Of a stretch of 64,000 nt of DNA, positions 36,312 to 45,645 are shown one piece after another. The DNA is from an uncultured Alphaproteobacteria bacterium (GTDB lineage Bacteria > Pseudomonadota > Alphaproteobacteria > Rs-D84): positions 1 to 64,000 of the forward strand of contig CALXMA010000003.1 of NCBI GenBank assembly GCA_944389345.1. Direction: 5' to 3'. Every line of letters begins with the position of its first letter. Within the stretch, counting starts at the first letter, position 1. The notes beneath the pieces were generated by a model, which saw only the letters and a list, made by a program, of their open reading frames with translations, was not told the DNA's origin and ran no database searches. The translations under genes were made by a program, and so were the position numbers.

Positions 36312-38709
36312 TAACAGATTTGCCAAATTAAAAAATTCTGTGGCGCGACACATCAAACGCCACAGAATTTTATATGGCACAATTGCGTGCATTGGTCTGG
36401 CGTATGTAATTACTAAGATATTTTTTACCCCACCATTATTAAACGACACACATTTCGGTCGCGCATACTTTGACAGAAACGATAAACTATTGCGCATCAC
36501 ATTAACCGCGGACGATAAATACAGACTGTTTGTTCCCCTGGACGAAATCAACCCCGCCCTGGTGCGCGCAACAATTTTATACGAAGATAAATTCTTCAAA
36601 TACCATCCCGGGATAAACCCCGTATCATTAATGGCGGCAACAAAAAATTATTTTACACCCAACGCCCGCCAGATTGGTGCATCAACCATAACGATGCAGG
36701 TTGCACGTATAAAATACGATATGAACACCACGACAATCTGGGGAAAACTGAAACAAATTGCCGTGGCAATTTATATTGATGCGTTCTATTCCAAGGACGA
36801 AATTATCCAGGCATATTTGAACATGGCCCCGTATGGCGCGAACATAGAAGGCATAGAATCCGCGTCTTTGATTTATTTTAATAAACATGCACGCGATTTA
36901 ACCACAATCGAGGCAATAACATTGGCCACGATTCCACAAAACCCTGTAAAGCGCGGTTTGAATACGGCAACTGGGATAAAAAATATTATGAACATGCGCG
37001 CTGATTTAGTAGAACGTTGGATATCCGAAAATCCATCCGACACAACATTACGCACATTGGCCCGCATGCCAATCAACGCGCGCACACCGCGTGATTTACC
37101 ATTCTTGGCGCCTCATTTCACAGACTATGAAATATCGCGTCATAATAATTATTGGTCTGACCTGGGGCCACACGAATCGTCTGTTCAAACGACACTGGAC
37201 ACAGATTTACAAAACGCGATGACCCGTACATTATTGAACGAAATTTCACGCCGACACAGTACCGGCGTACAAAACGCGTCCGCAATATTGTTAAATTATA
37301 AAACGATGGAAACATTGGCATACATTGGTTCCGCCGACTATTTTGATAAATCCATATACGGACAAAATGATGGTGTTCGTGCCCGGCGCAGTCCCGGTTC
37401 CACATTAAAGCCACTGATATACGCGACCGCGGTTGACATGGGATTAATTCATTCGATGACATTATTGCGCGACGCAAAAATAAATTTTGGCGTATACGCA
37501 CCTGAAAATTCAGACAGTGAATTTTTTGGTCCGGTTTTGGCACGCGACGCCCTGACCCATTCGCGTAATATACCCGCGATTGATTTATTGCGAAAAATAG
37601 GCACAAAAAACTTCTATAAAATTTTGCACGATTCCGGTGTAACTGGATTAAAATCTCCGGACTATTATGGTATATCCGTCGCCCTGGGTGGGGCCGAAGT
37701 TTCTATGTACGAACTGGCCGATATATATGCGACAATGGCGAACCTGGGACTGCGCCGACCGATTCGCACAGAACGCGACATTGCCCCAGAAAACGGCACA
37801 CAACTGTTAAGCCCCGAAGCATTCTTTATCACCCTGGACATGTTGGCGCACCAAGGCACCCCAACCGACAAAATTCCATTTGCACGCCACCAATCCAACA
37901 CATTGCGCCATTATTGGAAAACCGGCACATCATCATCGTTTCGTGATGCATGGACGGCGGGCATATTCGGCGACTTTGTGTTAATTGTATGGGTCGGTAA
38001 TTTTGATGGCACACCAAACAATGCATTCAGTGGCGCCAAAACCGCGGCACCGATATACTTTGCGTTGGCAAATACGGTTGCAAAATACTATGCGTCACAT
38101 GGCGCACCATTGCATAACAATAACTTTCTGCGCCCAGATATGAATATATCAACCGTACAAATGTGTGATGGCGTTGGCGGACTGGCCGGGAAATATTGTC
38201 CTAAAACAACAACGGCATATTTTATTCCTGGGAAATCGCCGATTAACACATCCCAGATATATCGCGCCATCCCCATAGACAACGCCACAGGATTACGGGC
38301 ATGTAATAATAACCCCAAAACAACGCACATGATGGTATACGAATTTTGGGAACCGGAATACTTGGATATGTTCAATCGTGCGGGAATAACGCGCAACACC
38401 CCACCACCATTCATGCCAGGGTGTGATTTGGACGCCATCGCCCAGATGCGCACACGCCCGGTTATAGCATCACCGATACAGGACACAAAATATGTCATAA
38501 CATCGGATTCCGACACACAACCCGTCGTATTTCGTGCATTATCAGATATGCCCGACGTACAGATGTTTTGGTTTCTGGACGACGAAATGTTGGGCACAAC
38601 AACATCGGGCGAAACATTAACCAAACACGTTGACATCGGCACCCACACGGTCCGCGTCATTGACGAACTGGGGTCCGGTACGACCCTGGAATTCAGCGTT
38701 GTAAAATAG
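36298..38709 (+). CDS. pbpC: Penicillin-binding protein 1C
   Basis: 803 residues. One transmembrane helix (about 25-43). The glycosyltransferase 51 domain has EDKFFKYHPGINP with the catalytic Glu, QIGASTITMQVAR and YLNMAPYGANIEGIE. The transpeptidase domain has SPGSTLKPLIYATAVDMG (SxxK), HSRNIPAIDLL (SxN) and YWKTGTSSSFRDAW (KTG). A C-terminal BiPBP_C domain (about 710-803) closes the protein. The ATG lies 14 nt inside the alpha-2-macroglobulin gene, so the pair is translationally coupled. In other bacteria this pair is thought to repair and guard the wall after envelope breach. Confidence 0.96.
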   Translation: MNRTNNRFAKLKNSVARHIKRHRILYGTIACIGLAYVITKIFFTPPLLNDTHFGRAYFDRNDKLLRITLTADDKYRLFVPLDEINPALVRATILYEDKFFKYHPGINPVSLMAATKNYFTPNARQIGASTITMQVARIKYDMNTTTIWGKLKQIAVAIYIDAFYSKDEIIQAYLNMAPYGANIEGIESASLIYFNKHARDLTTIEAITLATIPQNPVKRGLNTATGIKNIMNMRADLVERWISENPSDTTLRTLARMPINARTPRDLPFLAPHFTDYEISRHNNYWSDLGPHESSVQTTLDTDLQNAMTRTLLNEISRRHSTGVQNASAILLNYKTMETLAYIGSADYFDKSIYGQNDGVRARRSPGSTLKPLIYATAVDMGLIHSMTLLRDAKINFGVYAPENSDSEFFGPVLARDALTHSRNIPAIDLLRKIGTKNFYKILHDSGVTGLKSPDYYGISVALGGAEVSMYELADIYATMANLGLRRPIRTERDIAPENGTQLLSPEAFFITLDMLAHQGTPTDKIPFARHQSNTLRHYWKTGTSSSFRDAWTAGIFGDFVLIVWVGNFDGTPNNAFSGAKTAAPIYFALANTVAKYYASHGAPLHNNNFLRPDMNISTVQMCDGVGGLAGKYCPKTTTAYFIPGKSPINTSQIYRAIPIDNATGLRACNNNPKTTHMMVYEFWEPEYLDMFNRAGITRNTPPPFMPGCDLDAIAQMRTRPVIASPIQDTKYVITSDSDTQPVVFRALSDMPDVQMFWFLDDEMLGTTTSGETLTKHVDIGTHTVRVIDELGSGTTLEFSVVK

Positions 38710-38712
38710 ATA

Positions 38713-39588
38713 TTACAACAAGAAATCAGTTATATAATTAAACGAAATACCGAATATTAAATTACTGCCGTAATCTTTGGCACCGCGCGCCTTGGCCAAT
38801 CTGTATTGGACGTATGGTCCCATTGTAAAATTCCCCCACAGATTTGTATCCAAACGCACAACCGCGCTTAAATCACGTTCTAAATCGGTACTGATATATC
38901 TGGAATAAGACAAATATTCACGATAATACCCATCGGTTGATAATTTAACACCTTCGCGGATGTTATAGTCAACACGCCATCCAATTTCCGCACCAAACTT
39001 GCTGTTCTGACTGCCGGCATAGGTAAAATCATATTCGTGTATTCCGGTCAAATACAGACTTTTTAATATCTCGTGCGCGAACAAAGAAATACCCGCACTG
39101 GAACGCAGAATGTTCTGTCGTGGTGAATCATCACTGTCTGCGAATTGCGTTTCATACGCCGCACGTACCGTGGGTCCAAATTTGAATCCCGAAAATTCCC
39201 AGCATTCATACGACAAATCACTGGAATATTGAATTTTGTCGGCGTTTTCGTCGGTTGTCGCGGGTTCGTTATACGGCTTTAACGTTGTTTTTCCGTATTC
39301 CATAAACAAACTGTTGTCCCATTTGAATTTATTTTTCGTAAATTCCAAAATAGTATCAAACACACCCTTGATATAATCTTGACTGGTGGCATTCAACGCA
39401 GACACGGGCGAATTCAAATATTCACCTGCATTATCAACCTGGGTCTTGGATAAATCCAACCCGACCCGTCGCACATTTAATTGCAACGTTTTCGTATCAT
39501 TTGATACCCCAAACAGTGGTGTATCATCACCCGCAAAAGCCCCCGCTGGCACACACGCCAGGAATAAAATCAGCGATATTTTTTTCAC
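38713..39588 (-). CDS. Outer-membrane beta-barrel protein, unknown
   Basis: 291 residues with a signal peptide (MKKISLILFLACVPAGAFA-G). The mature protein alternates hydrophobic and polar residues in strand pairs, with aromatics at strand ends (KWDNSLFMEYGKTTLKPY, FGPTVRAAYETQFAD, SLYLTGIHEYDFTYAG, NFTMGPYVQYRLA), and ends GISFNYITDFLL. It looks like a barrel of 10-12 strands. Converges with pbpC with a 3-bp gap. Substrate or function unknown. Confidence 0.75.
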   Translation of the reverse strand: MKKISLILFLACVPAGAFAGDDTPLFGVSNDTKTLQLNVRRVGLDLSKTQVDNAGEYLNSPVSALNATSQDYIKGVFDTILEFTKNKFKWDNSLFMEYGKTTLKPYNEPATTDENADKIQYSSDLSYECWEFSGFKFGPTVRAAYETQFADSDDSPRQNILRSSAGISLFAHEILKSLYLTGIHEYDFTYAGSQNSKFGAEIGWRVDYNIREGVKLSTDGYYREYLSYSRYISTDLERDLSAVVRLDTNLWGNFTMGPYVQYRLAKARGAKDYGSNLIFGISFNYITDFLL

Positions 39589-39624
39589 AGTCCACCTGCC
39601 TAAAAAATCTATAAAAACCAGAAA

Positions 39625-40242
39625 CTATTTCAGTATATGCAGAACGCCATTTTGGTCGGCATATTGCCACCCCGCCTCACGCAACGCGATTGTAAATTCT
39701 GCACGATTTGCGACAGGCACCTCTATGGTAATTTGATTACCATTGATATATTGTGTTGCCAAATTAATTCCTTCGGCACGGGCAATACGTCGCAATTCCA
39801 TCCAACCCGCCAATCTGTCAGACATAACGGCCTGGACCACAAATACATCACCGGTTCCGCCATCCGTCAACCAGTTTTGTACATTATTTTCCGTCAGCCA
39901 ATTACGTGCCAAATCACGATTAACCGTCATGGTAATATTCGCAGAATACGTCGTATCAGACTGTTGTTCACCATCGACACTGGACGATGTTATCAGTTCG
40001 GTCAACTGCGCATCAGACGAATTCTTAATCAATTCATCCAACTGTTCCACATTGGCGTATTGCTTCAAAACATCGGTAATAATCTGACGTCGTGCTTCGT
40101 TAAACGCCATATTTTTTGCGGTTGACGCGGTATCACTGGTAATGTTCACCGACGCCACCGACTGTAATTCTGCACCATGCGCCATCATCGGAACGACAAT
40201 GGCGCACAGTCCCATAATCAAAAACTTTCTTACACTAACCAT
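39625..40242 (-). CDS. Periplasmic protein of unknown function, DUF2066/LPP20-like N-terminus
   Basis: 205 residues. Signal peptide MVSVRKFLIMGLCAIVVPMMAHGA. The next segment, SVNITSDTASTAKNMAFNEARRQIITDVLK, has the ...A...A...A..I...V periodicity seen in DUF2066 and LPP20/FlgT-N periplasmic proteins, followed by a strand (TTYSANITMTVNRDLARNWL). The C-terminal half repeats an alpha/beta pattern (VFVVQAVMSDRLAGWMELRR, NQITIEVPVANRAEFTIAL). Family assignment is tentative. It lies 12 bp downstream of the barrel gene at 40255-41697 and is probably co-transcribed. Confidence 0.65.
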   Translation of the reverse strand: MVSVRKFLIMGLCAIVVPMMAHGAELQSVASVNITSDTASTAKNMAFNEARRQIITDVLKQYANVEQLDELIKNSSDAQLTELITSSSVDGEQQSDTTYSANITMTVNRDLARNWLTENNVQNWLTDGGTGDVFVVQAVMSDRLAGWMELRRIARAEGINLATQYINGNQITIEVPVANRAEFTIALREAGWQYADQNGVLHILK

Positions 40243-40254
40243 ACTTGTATCTTA

Positions 40255-41697
40255 TCAGAATTTTGCATTAATTCCGACGCGAACACCCATAGACTTATAG
40301 AAAGAATCTATTTCGCCATTGGTCGAACATACCCAACCTGGGCAACTTTCTTCCAAATCTTTAATGTTGATGGCGGTCGCACTGCCGTTATCTGGATCCA
40401 GCATAGCGGTTTCATCACCACCAAAATCGTCGTTCAAGATTTGATTATACCAATCGGTGTAATAGTTCCCGTCCAGATACGTTTTCGCGTCTGCACCACT
40501 GACGGTATAGTAATCATACGTTATACCAATCGATAATGCAACATAATCCGACAGCGCCGTTGTCCAGTTAGCCAACAGTCCCAAATGAAATGCCCCAAAC
40601 ATACCGGCTTCGTCTTCGACACTTTTCGGATGTTGCCAGTCAAAACGATACGGTTGATCACCAACAGATTTATATCCCGGCAACCCCAGTTCGATACGAC
40701 CATTCACAGAATTATTCTGATTTATGTCATACACCATATCCAACGCCAAATACGGCCCCATCCATGTTGTTTCGTACGAATGACTGGTTCCTGGTTGCTG
40801 ATAGTAATACGTACTGCCCGTATCAACCCATTCTGCATTATCGGGTATACGCATTGGTTCATTAATATCTTCGCGCCATATAATCTGTTGTTTGCCATCA
40901 GCCAAATGAACAATTATTGCAGGATCGCATTGCACTTCGCCATTGACTTCGAAACATGCGGTTGTATCCACAGACAGCCCATAATTATTTTCGGTTTCCA
41001 ATTTATATTTCAAATAACGGAATCCCACAGACGGTGTAAATTTCACACCCCCAATCTGGAACATATCGGTCAGACCAAACCCAAAATTAAATCCCATCAT
41101 ATTACCGCCCTTGCTGGTACCGACGGACATAGCATGACCAATTTGTTGACCAATTTCGTTTTCGGTTCCGGCCTCGATCCATGTTGTGACCAAGAACCCA
41201 CCATTTGAAATATCGTCGTCAACCATTCTGGTTTCGCCCCACTGTATACCATATTTGAATCCGGCATCAACCTGTAACGTTGTCTTGCCCAAATCAAACG
41301 CGTACCCGGCGGACAAATCAAACACATTCCACGCCAAATTATCATAACTTAAAATACTGCCAGATTCCGCCATTTCGAACTGCCACTGGCCGATTTCGTG
41401 TGTAATTCCGGCATTCAACCAGAACCCAGATTTACCAGATTGTTGTTGTACACCGGTCGCCTGTTGCGGTTGCGTGGCAACATTTGCCGTATTGCTGTAC
41501 GGACTGGTATACCGCGACGTATTATACGACGGTGTTGAATAGCGTGAATATTGACTGGAATACCCAGACTGACGTCCTGCATATGTCTGCGACGCATAAC
41601 TGGATTGTGGCGATTGATATGTACCTGTATAGTACGTACCCGCCGCATTTGCGACGAACGGCACAAACATCAAAACAAGCAAAGAAACTTTCTTCAT
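40255..41697 (-). CDS. Outer-membrane beta-barrel protein, possibly omptin-like
   Basis: 480 residues. Signal peptide (MKKVSLLVLMFVPFVANA-A), then a low-complexity Y/S/T/Q-rich stretch (about 20-75). The barrel part starts near 95. Order and style of motifs resemble omptins: SGSILSYDNLAWNVFDLSAG near the first strands, GGNMMGFNFGFG, YLKYKLET, SYETTWMGPYLALDM, and a final YKSMGVRVGINAKF ending in Phe. I could not confirm the omptin Asp/His catalytic residues, so a different barrel is possible. Contains four cysteines in extracellular-type loops. Confidence 0.65.
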   Translation of the reverse strand: MKKVSLLVLMFVPFVANAAGTYYTGTYQSPQSSYASQTYAGRQSGYSSQYSRYSTPSYNTSRYTSPYSNTANVATQPQQATGVQQQSGKSGFWLNAGITHEIGQWQFEMAESGSILSYDNLAWNVFDLSAGYAFDLGKTTLQVDAGFKYGIQWGETRMVDDDISNGGFLVTTWIEAGTENEIGQQIGHAMSVGTSKGGNMMGFNFGFGLTDMFQIGGVKFTPSVGFRYLKYKLETENNYGLSVDTTACFEVNGEVQCDPAIIVHLADGKQQIIWREDINEPMRIPDNAEWVDTGSTYYYQQPGTSHSYETTWMGPYLALDMVYDINQNNSVNGRIELGLPGYKSVGDQPYRFDWQHPKSVEDEAGMFGAFHLGLLANWTTALSDYVALSIGITYDYYTVSGADAKTYLDGNYYTDWYNQILNDDFGGDETAMLDPDNGSATAINIKDLEESCPGWVCSTNGEIDSFYKSMGVRVGINAKF

Positions 41698-41800
41698 TTT
41701 ATTCCCCTACATTACGATTATCACGCATATTATATCATAAAAAGATTGAAAACAAAAACGCTTCTTGATAAATTTGAATACATGCCTGGGCCCGTGCAAA

Positions 41801-41938
41801 CTGCGGACGTGGCGACTACGTAGCGAAGCGAAGTGCCGCCGTGTTGTGGAACTTTGCCACCGATATCAACTGCGGACGTGGCGACTACGTAGCGAAGCGA
41901 AGTGCCGCCGTGTTGTGGAACTTTGCCACCGATATCAA
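41801..41938 (+). repeat. Two tandem 69-bp repeats beginning with a tRNA-Leu 5' fragment
   Basis: Units 41801-41869 and 41870-41938 are identical. Each starts CTGCGGACGTGGCGA, and the last 13 of these bases equal the first 13 of the tRNA-Leu that follows at 41941. Then comes CTACGTAGCGAAGCGAAGTG and a tail ending in CGATATCAA. The tRNA therefore sits where a third unit would start. The region 41703-41800 shows nothing recognisable. Confidence 0.95.
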
Positions 41939-41940
41939 CT

Positions 41941-42026
41941 GCGGACGTGGCGAAACGGTAGACGCACAGCACTAAGGATGCTGTGGATTAAAATCCGTGG
42001 GGGTTCGATTCCCCCCGTCCGCACCA
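41941..42026 (+). tRNA. tRNA-Leu, anticodon AAG
   Basis: 86 nt including an encoded CCA. Acceptor GCGGACG pairs with CGTCCGC, discriminator A. Anticodon stem CAGCA/TGCTG holds loop CTAAGGA, giving anticodon AAG for CUU/CUC. The long variable arm is that of a class II tRNA (Leu) and the T-arm is GGGGG-TTCGATT-CCCCC. A34 is uncommon for bacterial Leu tRNAs, which usually have GAG here. Confidence 0.93.
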
Positions 42027-42104
42027 ATTTCACCACTTAATATATTAACAAAACACTTGCCCCGTTTTTCAAATTTTTGCTAACATCTGATATAAGTATA
42101 CGGA

Positions 42105-45100
42105 ATGAAGGGAATCAGATTAATCTTTACGTGTTTCCTGGCACTGTGGGCATGTGTTGAATTCGGTGCCATTGCCGCGACGGAAACTGACAATACACAT
42201 GGCGTATCACGCCGTGGGACATCTGTTGTTTCTGCGGGTCGCCAGACATCATCCACATCAACACGTGGCAACGATACGACAACAACTTCATCACGCACAT
42301 CTGGTACATCGTCATCTGTACGCAACCGCGACACGGCGTCAACGGGTCGTTCCGGGGTTGTCGTACGCGAAACCACACCGCGCACCACGGCGACAAATAC
42401 CGGCGACGTTTCCGCACGCACGGCAACAACTGTTTTACCACGTGGCACAACCAAGACCGGAACCGTGGTATCGGTTCCCGCCCGCACAACAACTGCGCGC
42501 ACCGGGACCACAACCGTATCACGCACGGCCACACAGAACGTTCCTGCACGCGCAACAACAATATCGCGCACGGCGACACCGGCGACAAAAAATGTATCAC
42601 GCACGGCCACAACATCCCGCGACGCAATTGCCCGTCGTGGCATATCGACAACCACGGCCCGCGCCGGCATCACCGCCGAAGAAATAATGAACCGCGACTA
42701 TACCACCTGCCGAGAGGTTTATTACAGTTGCATGGACGAATTCTGTGCCAACAAGGACAGCCAGTTAAAACGTTGTGCTTGTTCATCACGCGTCAATGAA
42801 TTCGACGATGTCAAAGAACAATTGACCGAAATCGAAGACAGACTGTTGGACTTCAATCAACGCCTGCTGACGGTCAACATGGACCGCGAAGATGCCGAGG
42901 CTTTATTCCAAGCCACCGAAGGTGAATTGGCATTCCAACAAGAAGACACGTCTGCATCCAAAGAATTACTGGACGAAATTTCCGAAAAATTAAACGACAC
43001 ATTCGACACCAGCACGTTTGATGCAAACCTGTCCCCTATTACATTAACATTAAACGTTGACGCCGCATTCGACAGTGTTGATTCACTGGCCGGCGCGGGA
43101 ACAACATTACGCACAGGTCCCGACCTGTACAGTGCGGCCCTGCCGGTGTGTCGCGAAATGGCGATGGAGGTTTGCACCGACGCCGAATTGGACATAGTGG
43201 AAAGCGGATACCAAATGGCCATAGAACAAGACTGTAACACCGTGGCCAAGGCGTACGAAACACAACAGCAACAGGCACGTGAAAAAATCCGCGAAGGCAG
43301 TGCATTACTTGATATGTCGCGCCTGGACATATACCAGAAACGTAATTCGGATGACATTTTAACATGTAAATCCAAGATGTTGGATATGTTGACCAATACA
43401 TCTGTTTGTGGTCCCGACCTGCAACAGTGCTTGGACATCAGCGGGCAATACATAGACCCATCCACCGGCCAGGCAATTTTGACATCTAACTTGGTAAATC
43501 TGAACAACTTGATATCTCGTCCTGGTCCGGGTCAGACATGGACGGGCGCGCCGGGTAATTATAAATTTGTACAGTACCTGGAATCCAAAAAAATGTTTTT
43601 GGAATCTGCAACCGAAAATTGCCAGGATATCGCCGACCACGTATGGGATGATTTTATCGAAGACGCACTGGCACAAATTAAATTGGCCCAAGAAGAAAAA
43701 ATGGAAGAAGTACGCCAGGGTTGCACCACATTAACCACCCAATGTTTAACAGATTCCGCCGAATCCCTGGAAGAATTTGATGCCCGCGCGCTGTCTATCT
43801 TTGGTGTCGAAGCGGACAAAACCGTAAAACAAATGTGCGCCCAGGTTCAAACCGCATGTACGGCATTATTGGACACGGTCGATGGTGGCACAGATTGGGA
43901 TACGGGTATGACAGAAATTGCCACCGACAAAACATACGAAACAATTATGCAAACCTGTCGCGAGGTTGGACGTTCCTGTATTATCCAGTCGTGCAAATCG
44001 ATATCTGGTAATTTCGGACTGTGTGAAAACATCGAAACGTCCGTTAACCGCAAGGCAATTATTAACCGTACGGCGTGCTGGAACGAGGTTTTGGATTGCG
44101 TGGCATCTGCGGGTCTGGATTCAATCAACAAAATTACAGACCAATATCAAAATCATCTGGACGCAGAAACACGCGCATTCTATACAGAATTATATGGTTC
44201 GTATAACATTGCGGACATAACCAACGACGAACTAGAAGGTGATTTTGCCGGTGAATCATGTATCTTGGGCGACAACGGCAATTGCATATTCGATATATGC
44301 GCCGACGAATGCGGATACGATTCGGCCGGTGGTGCAACATATTCCAAACTGGACAGCGATGAATGCCAGGTATGCCGTTTGGCGGAACGCATCTGGGGCA
44401 ATTGCGAGGCCCACCCCGCCAGCAATCTGTCCAACGACGAATCGCATAACCAAATAAAAATACCTTTGTCCGATCCAATAACCGGCGAAAAGAACGATAC
44501 ATTATTATCTTGGTTTGCGCGCAACACCAACACCGAAGATTCAAACGTCAGTTGCCGTGATACATCATGTGGACCTGGGTATACACCGTTCTGGGATCCC
44601 GAGGCACAATCCACCGTATGCGTCTTAGAGGCGAATATATCCGACGACGGCATGCTGTGCCCACTGGAAACATTCTGGCGCTTTAACACGGGTGGCGGTT
44701 CCACAAACTGTTGCAGAAGTGGTGACAGCACACCTGGTAAACGCGATGCGTTTGGAAATTGTTGCCTGGGCAGTGTAACGGGCAATTCCATAAGCCATCT
44801 GAATTGGGAAACAACCACGGGGTACAGTAATTCCAACGCCGCCAGTTCACCAATTGTTCCGACAACAGAAACCGTGGCCGCCGGTGTCCAAGAAACCGCC
44901 CAGGGATTCTGCCTGCCATCTGGTGCAACATTTGTAATGGCGTTCCCGCTGACTGGTGATACGGCATACTATGGAACGGGAATCGGGTTCTTGTTCTGTG
45001 TTGGTTCAATCAGTGCGTCAAACGAAACCACAACATACCCATCGGGACAAACCCTGACATGCAGTGGCGATTTCATCGTCGTGACCAAGGACGGTCGGTA

Positions 45101-45275
45101 TATGATTCCGCACTATTCCAGTGGCGACGCAACACCAATGCCCGACATATATTATCGTGGCAATGATGATTCGGGCCAATGCAATTACACATATTCTGGT
45201 GGCGCATGGTCATGGTCATCCAACGATGGTGCCCAGTGTACCGCATCGCCCAAAAATTATATTATTCAGTATTAA
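42105..45275 (+). CDS. Large secreted Thr/Arg/Ser-rich and Cys-rich protein, unknown
   Basis: 1056 residues with a signal peptide (MKGIRLIFTCFLALWACVEF, cleavage near AIAA-TE). Residues about 28-190 are low complexity, dominated by T, R, S and A (phrases SRTAT, ARTTT). A Cys-bearing helical region follows (CREVYYSCMDEFCANKDSQL, KRCACSSR) with coiled-coil potential (EQLTEIEDRLLDFNQRLLTV), then further helices with CxxxC pairs up to about 680. The C-terminal 350 residues are Cys- and Gly-rich (CGPGYTPFWDPEAQSTVC, GGGSTNCCRSGDSTPGKRD) and end NYIIQY. No family recognised; a surface structural or adhesive protein is plausible. Confidence 0.8.
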   Translation: MKGIRLIFTCFLALWACVEFGAIAATETDNTHGVSRRGTSVVSAGRQTSSTSTRGNDTTTTSSRTSGTSSSVRNRDTASTGRSGVVVRETTPRTTATNTGDVSARTATTVLPRGTTKTGTVVSVPARTTTARTGTTTVSRTATQNVPARATTISRTATPATKNVSRTATTSRDAIARRGISTTTARAGITAEEIMNRDYTTCREVYYSCMDEFCANKDSQLKRCACSSRVNEFDDVKEQLTEIEDRLLDFNQRLLTVNMDREDAEALFQATEGELAFQQEDTSASKELLDEISEKLNDTFDTSTFDANLSPITLTLNVDAAFDSVDSLAGAGTTLRTGPDLYSAALPVCREMAMEVCTDAELDIVESGYQMAIEQDCNTVAKAYETQQQQAREKIREGSALLDMSRLDIYQKRNSDDILTCKSKMLDMLTNTSVCGPDLQQCLDISGQYIDPSTGQAILTSNLVNLNNLISRPGPGQTWTGAPGNYKFVQYLESKKMFLESATENCQDIADHVWDDFIEDALAQIKLAQEEKMEEVRQGCTTLTTQCLTDSAESLEEFDARALSIFGVEADKTVKQMCAQVQTACTALLDTVDGGTDWDTGMTEIATDKTYETIMQTCREVGRSCIIQSCKSISGNFGLCENIETSVNRKAIINRTACWNEVLDCVASAGLDSINKITDQYQNHLDAETRAFYTELYGSYNIADITNDELEGDFAGESCILGDNGNCIFDICADECGYDSAGGATYSKLDSDECQVCRLAERIWGNCEAHPASNLSNDESHNQIKIPLSDPITGEKNDTLLSWFARNTNTEDSNVSCRDTSCGPGYTPFWDPEAQSTVCVLEANISDDGMLCPLETFWRFNTGGGSTNCCRSGDSTPGKRDAFGNCCLGSVTGNSISHLNWETTTGYSNSNAASSPIVPTTETVAAGVQETAQGFCLPSGATFVMAFPLTGDTAYYGTGIGFLFCVGSISASNETTTYPSGQTLTCSGDFIVVTKDGRYMIPHYSSGDATPMPDIYYRGNDDSGQCNYTYSGGAWSWSSNDGAQCTASPKNYIIQY

Positions 45276-45310
45276 CAACGTAAAAACGGAGAGTTTAACG
45301 CAAACAGTAC

Positions 45311-45339
45311 TTGACAAATAACAAAAATTGCATTATATT
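45311..45339 (+). promoter_or_regulatory. Consensus promoter placing the start codon at +1
   Basis: TTGACA (45311-45316), a 17-bp spacer and TATATT (45334-45339). The ATG of the next gene starts 6 bases after the -10 box, where transcription should begin. Confidence 0.8.
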
Positions 45340-45344
45340 CGTCA

Positions 45345-45554
45345 ATGAACGAACAAAAAAACGACACGGTCATCTATGCAACAAATGGACAGTATATGAT
45401 GAGATATGGCGCGTTTTTATCAATACCTGGACGGGCGTCCGATTATCGGTCGCCACAGGGGTTTGACGGCGCCTGCGTGGGGGATACGGGGGGCACGTTT
45501 TCATCTGGGACCAAATGCGATACATTTGATGATTTTGTGTTAAAGACTAAATAA
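45345..45554 (+). CDS. 69-residue hypothetical protein, probably leaderless mRNA
   Basis: Small soluble protein (MNEQKNDTVIYATNGQYMMR) with two cysteines (FDGACVGDTG and GTKCDTF) and no signal peptide. No Shine-Dalgarno sequence is present, but a consensus promoter puts +1 at or next to the ATG, and a strong terminator follows the stop directly. This isolated promoter-gene-terminator unit argues for a real gene. No family recognised. Confidence 0.65.
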   Translation: MNEQKNDTVIYATNGQYMMRYGAFLSIPGRASDYRSPQGFDGACVGDTGGTFSSGTKCDTFDDFVLKTK

Positions 45555-45580
45555 AGTCCGGATTTTTTCCGGGCTTTTTT
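45555..45580 (+). terminator. Terminator of the 69-residue gene
   Basis: AGTCCGG (45555-45561) pairs with CCGGGCT (45569-45575), one G-U pair, followed by TTTTTTG. Confidence 0.85.
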
Positions 45581-45645
45581 GCTTTTGTTGGGAAAAAAAT
45601 CATAATCCTGACAAAGGCCAACGCCAAACCAAAGGAGGCACACAA

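Noticed and set aside
41730-41972. Repeat protein on the minus strand with a 23-residue unit
   Set aside because: The apparent repeat is only the 69-bp DNA repeat read in frame; the frame runs into the tRNA and has no ribosome site.
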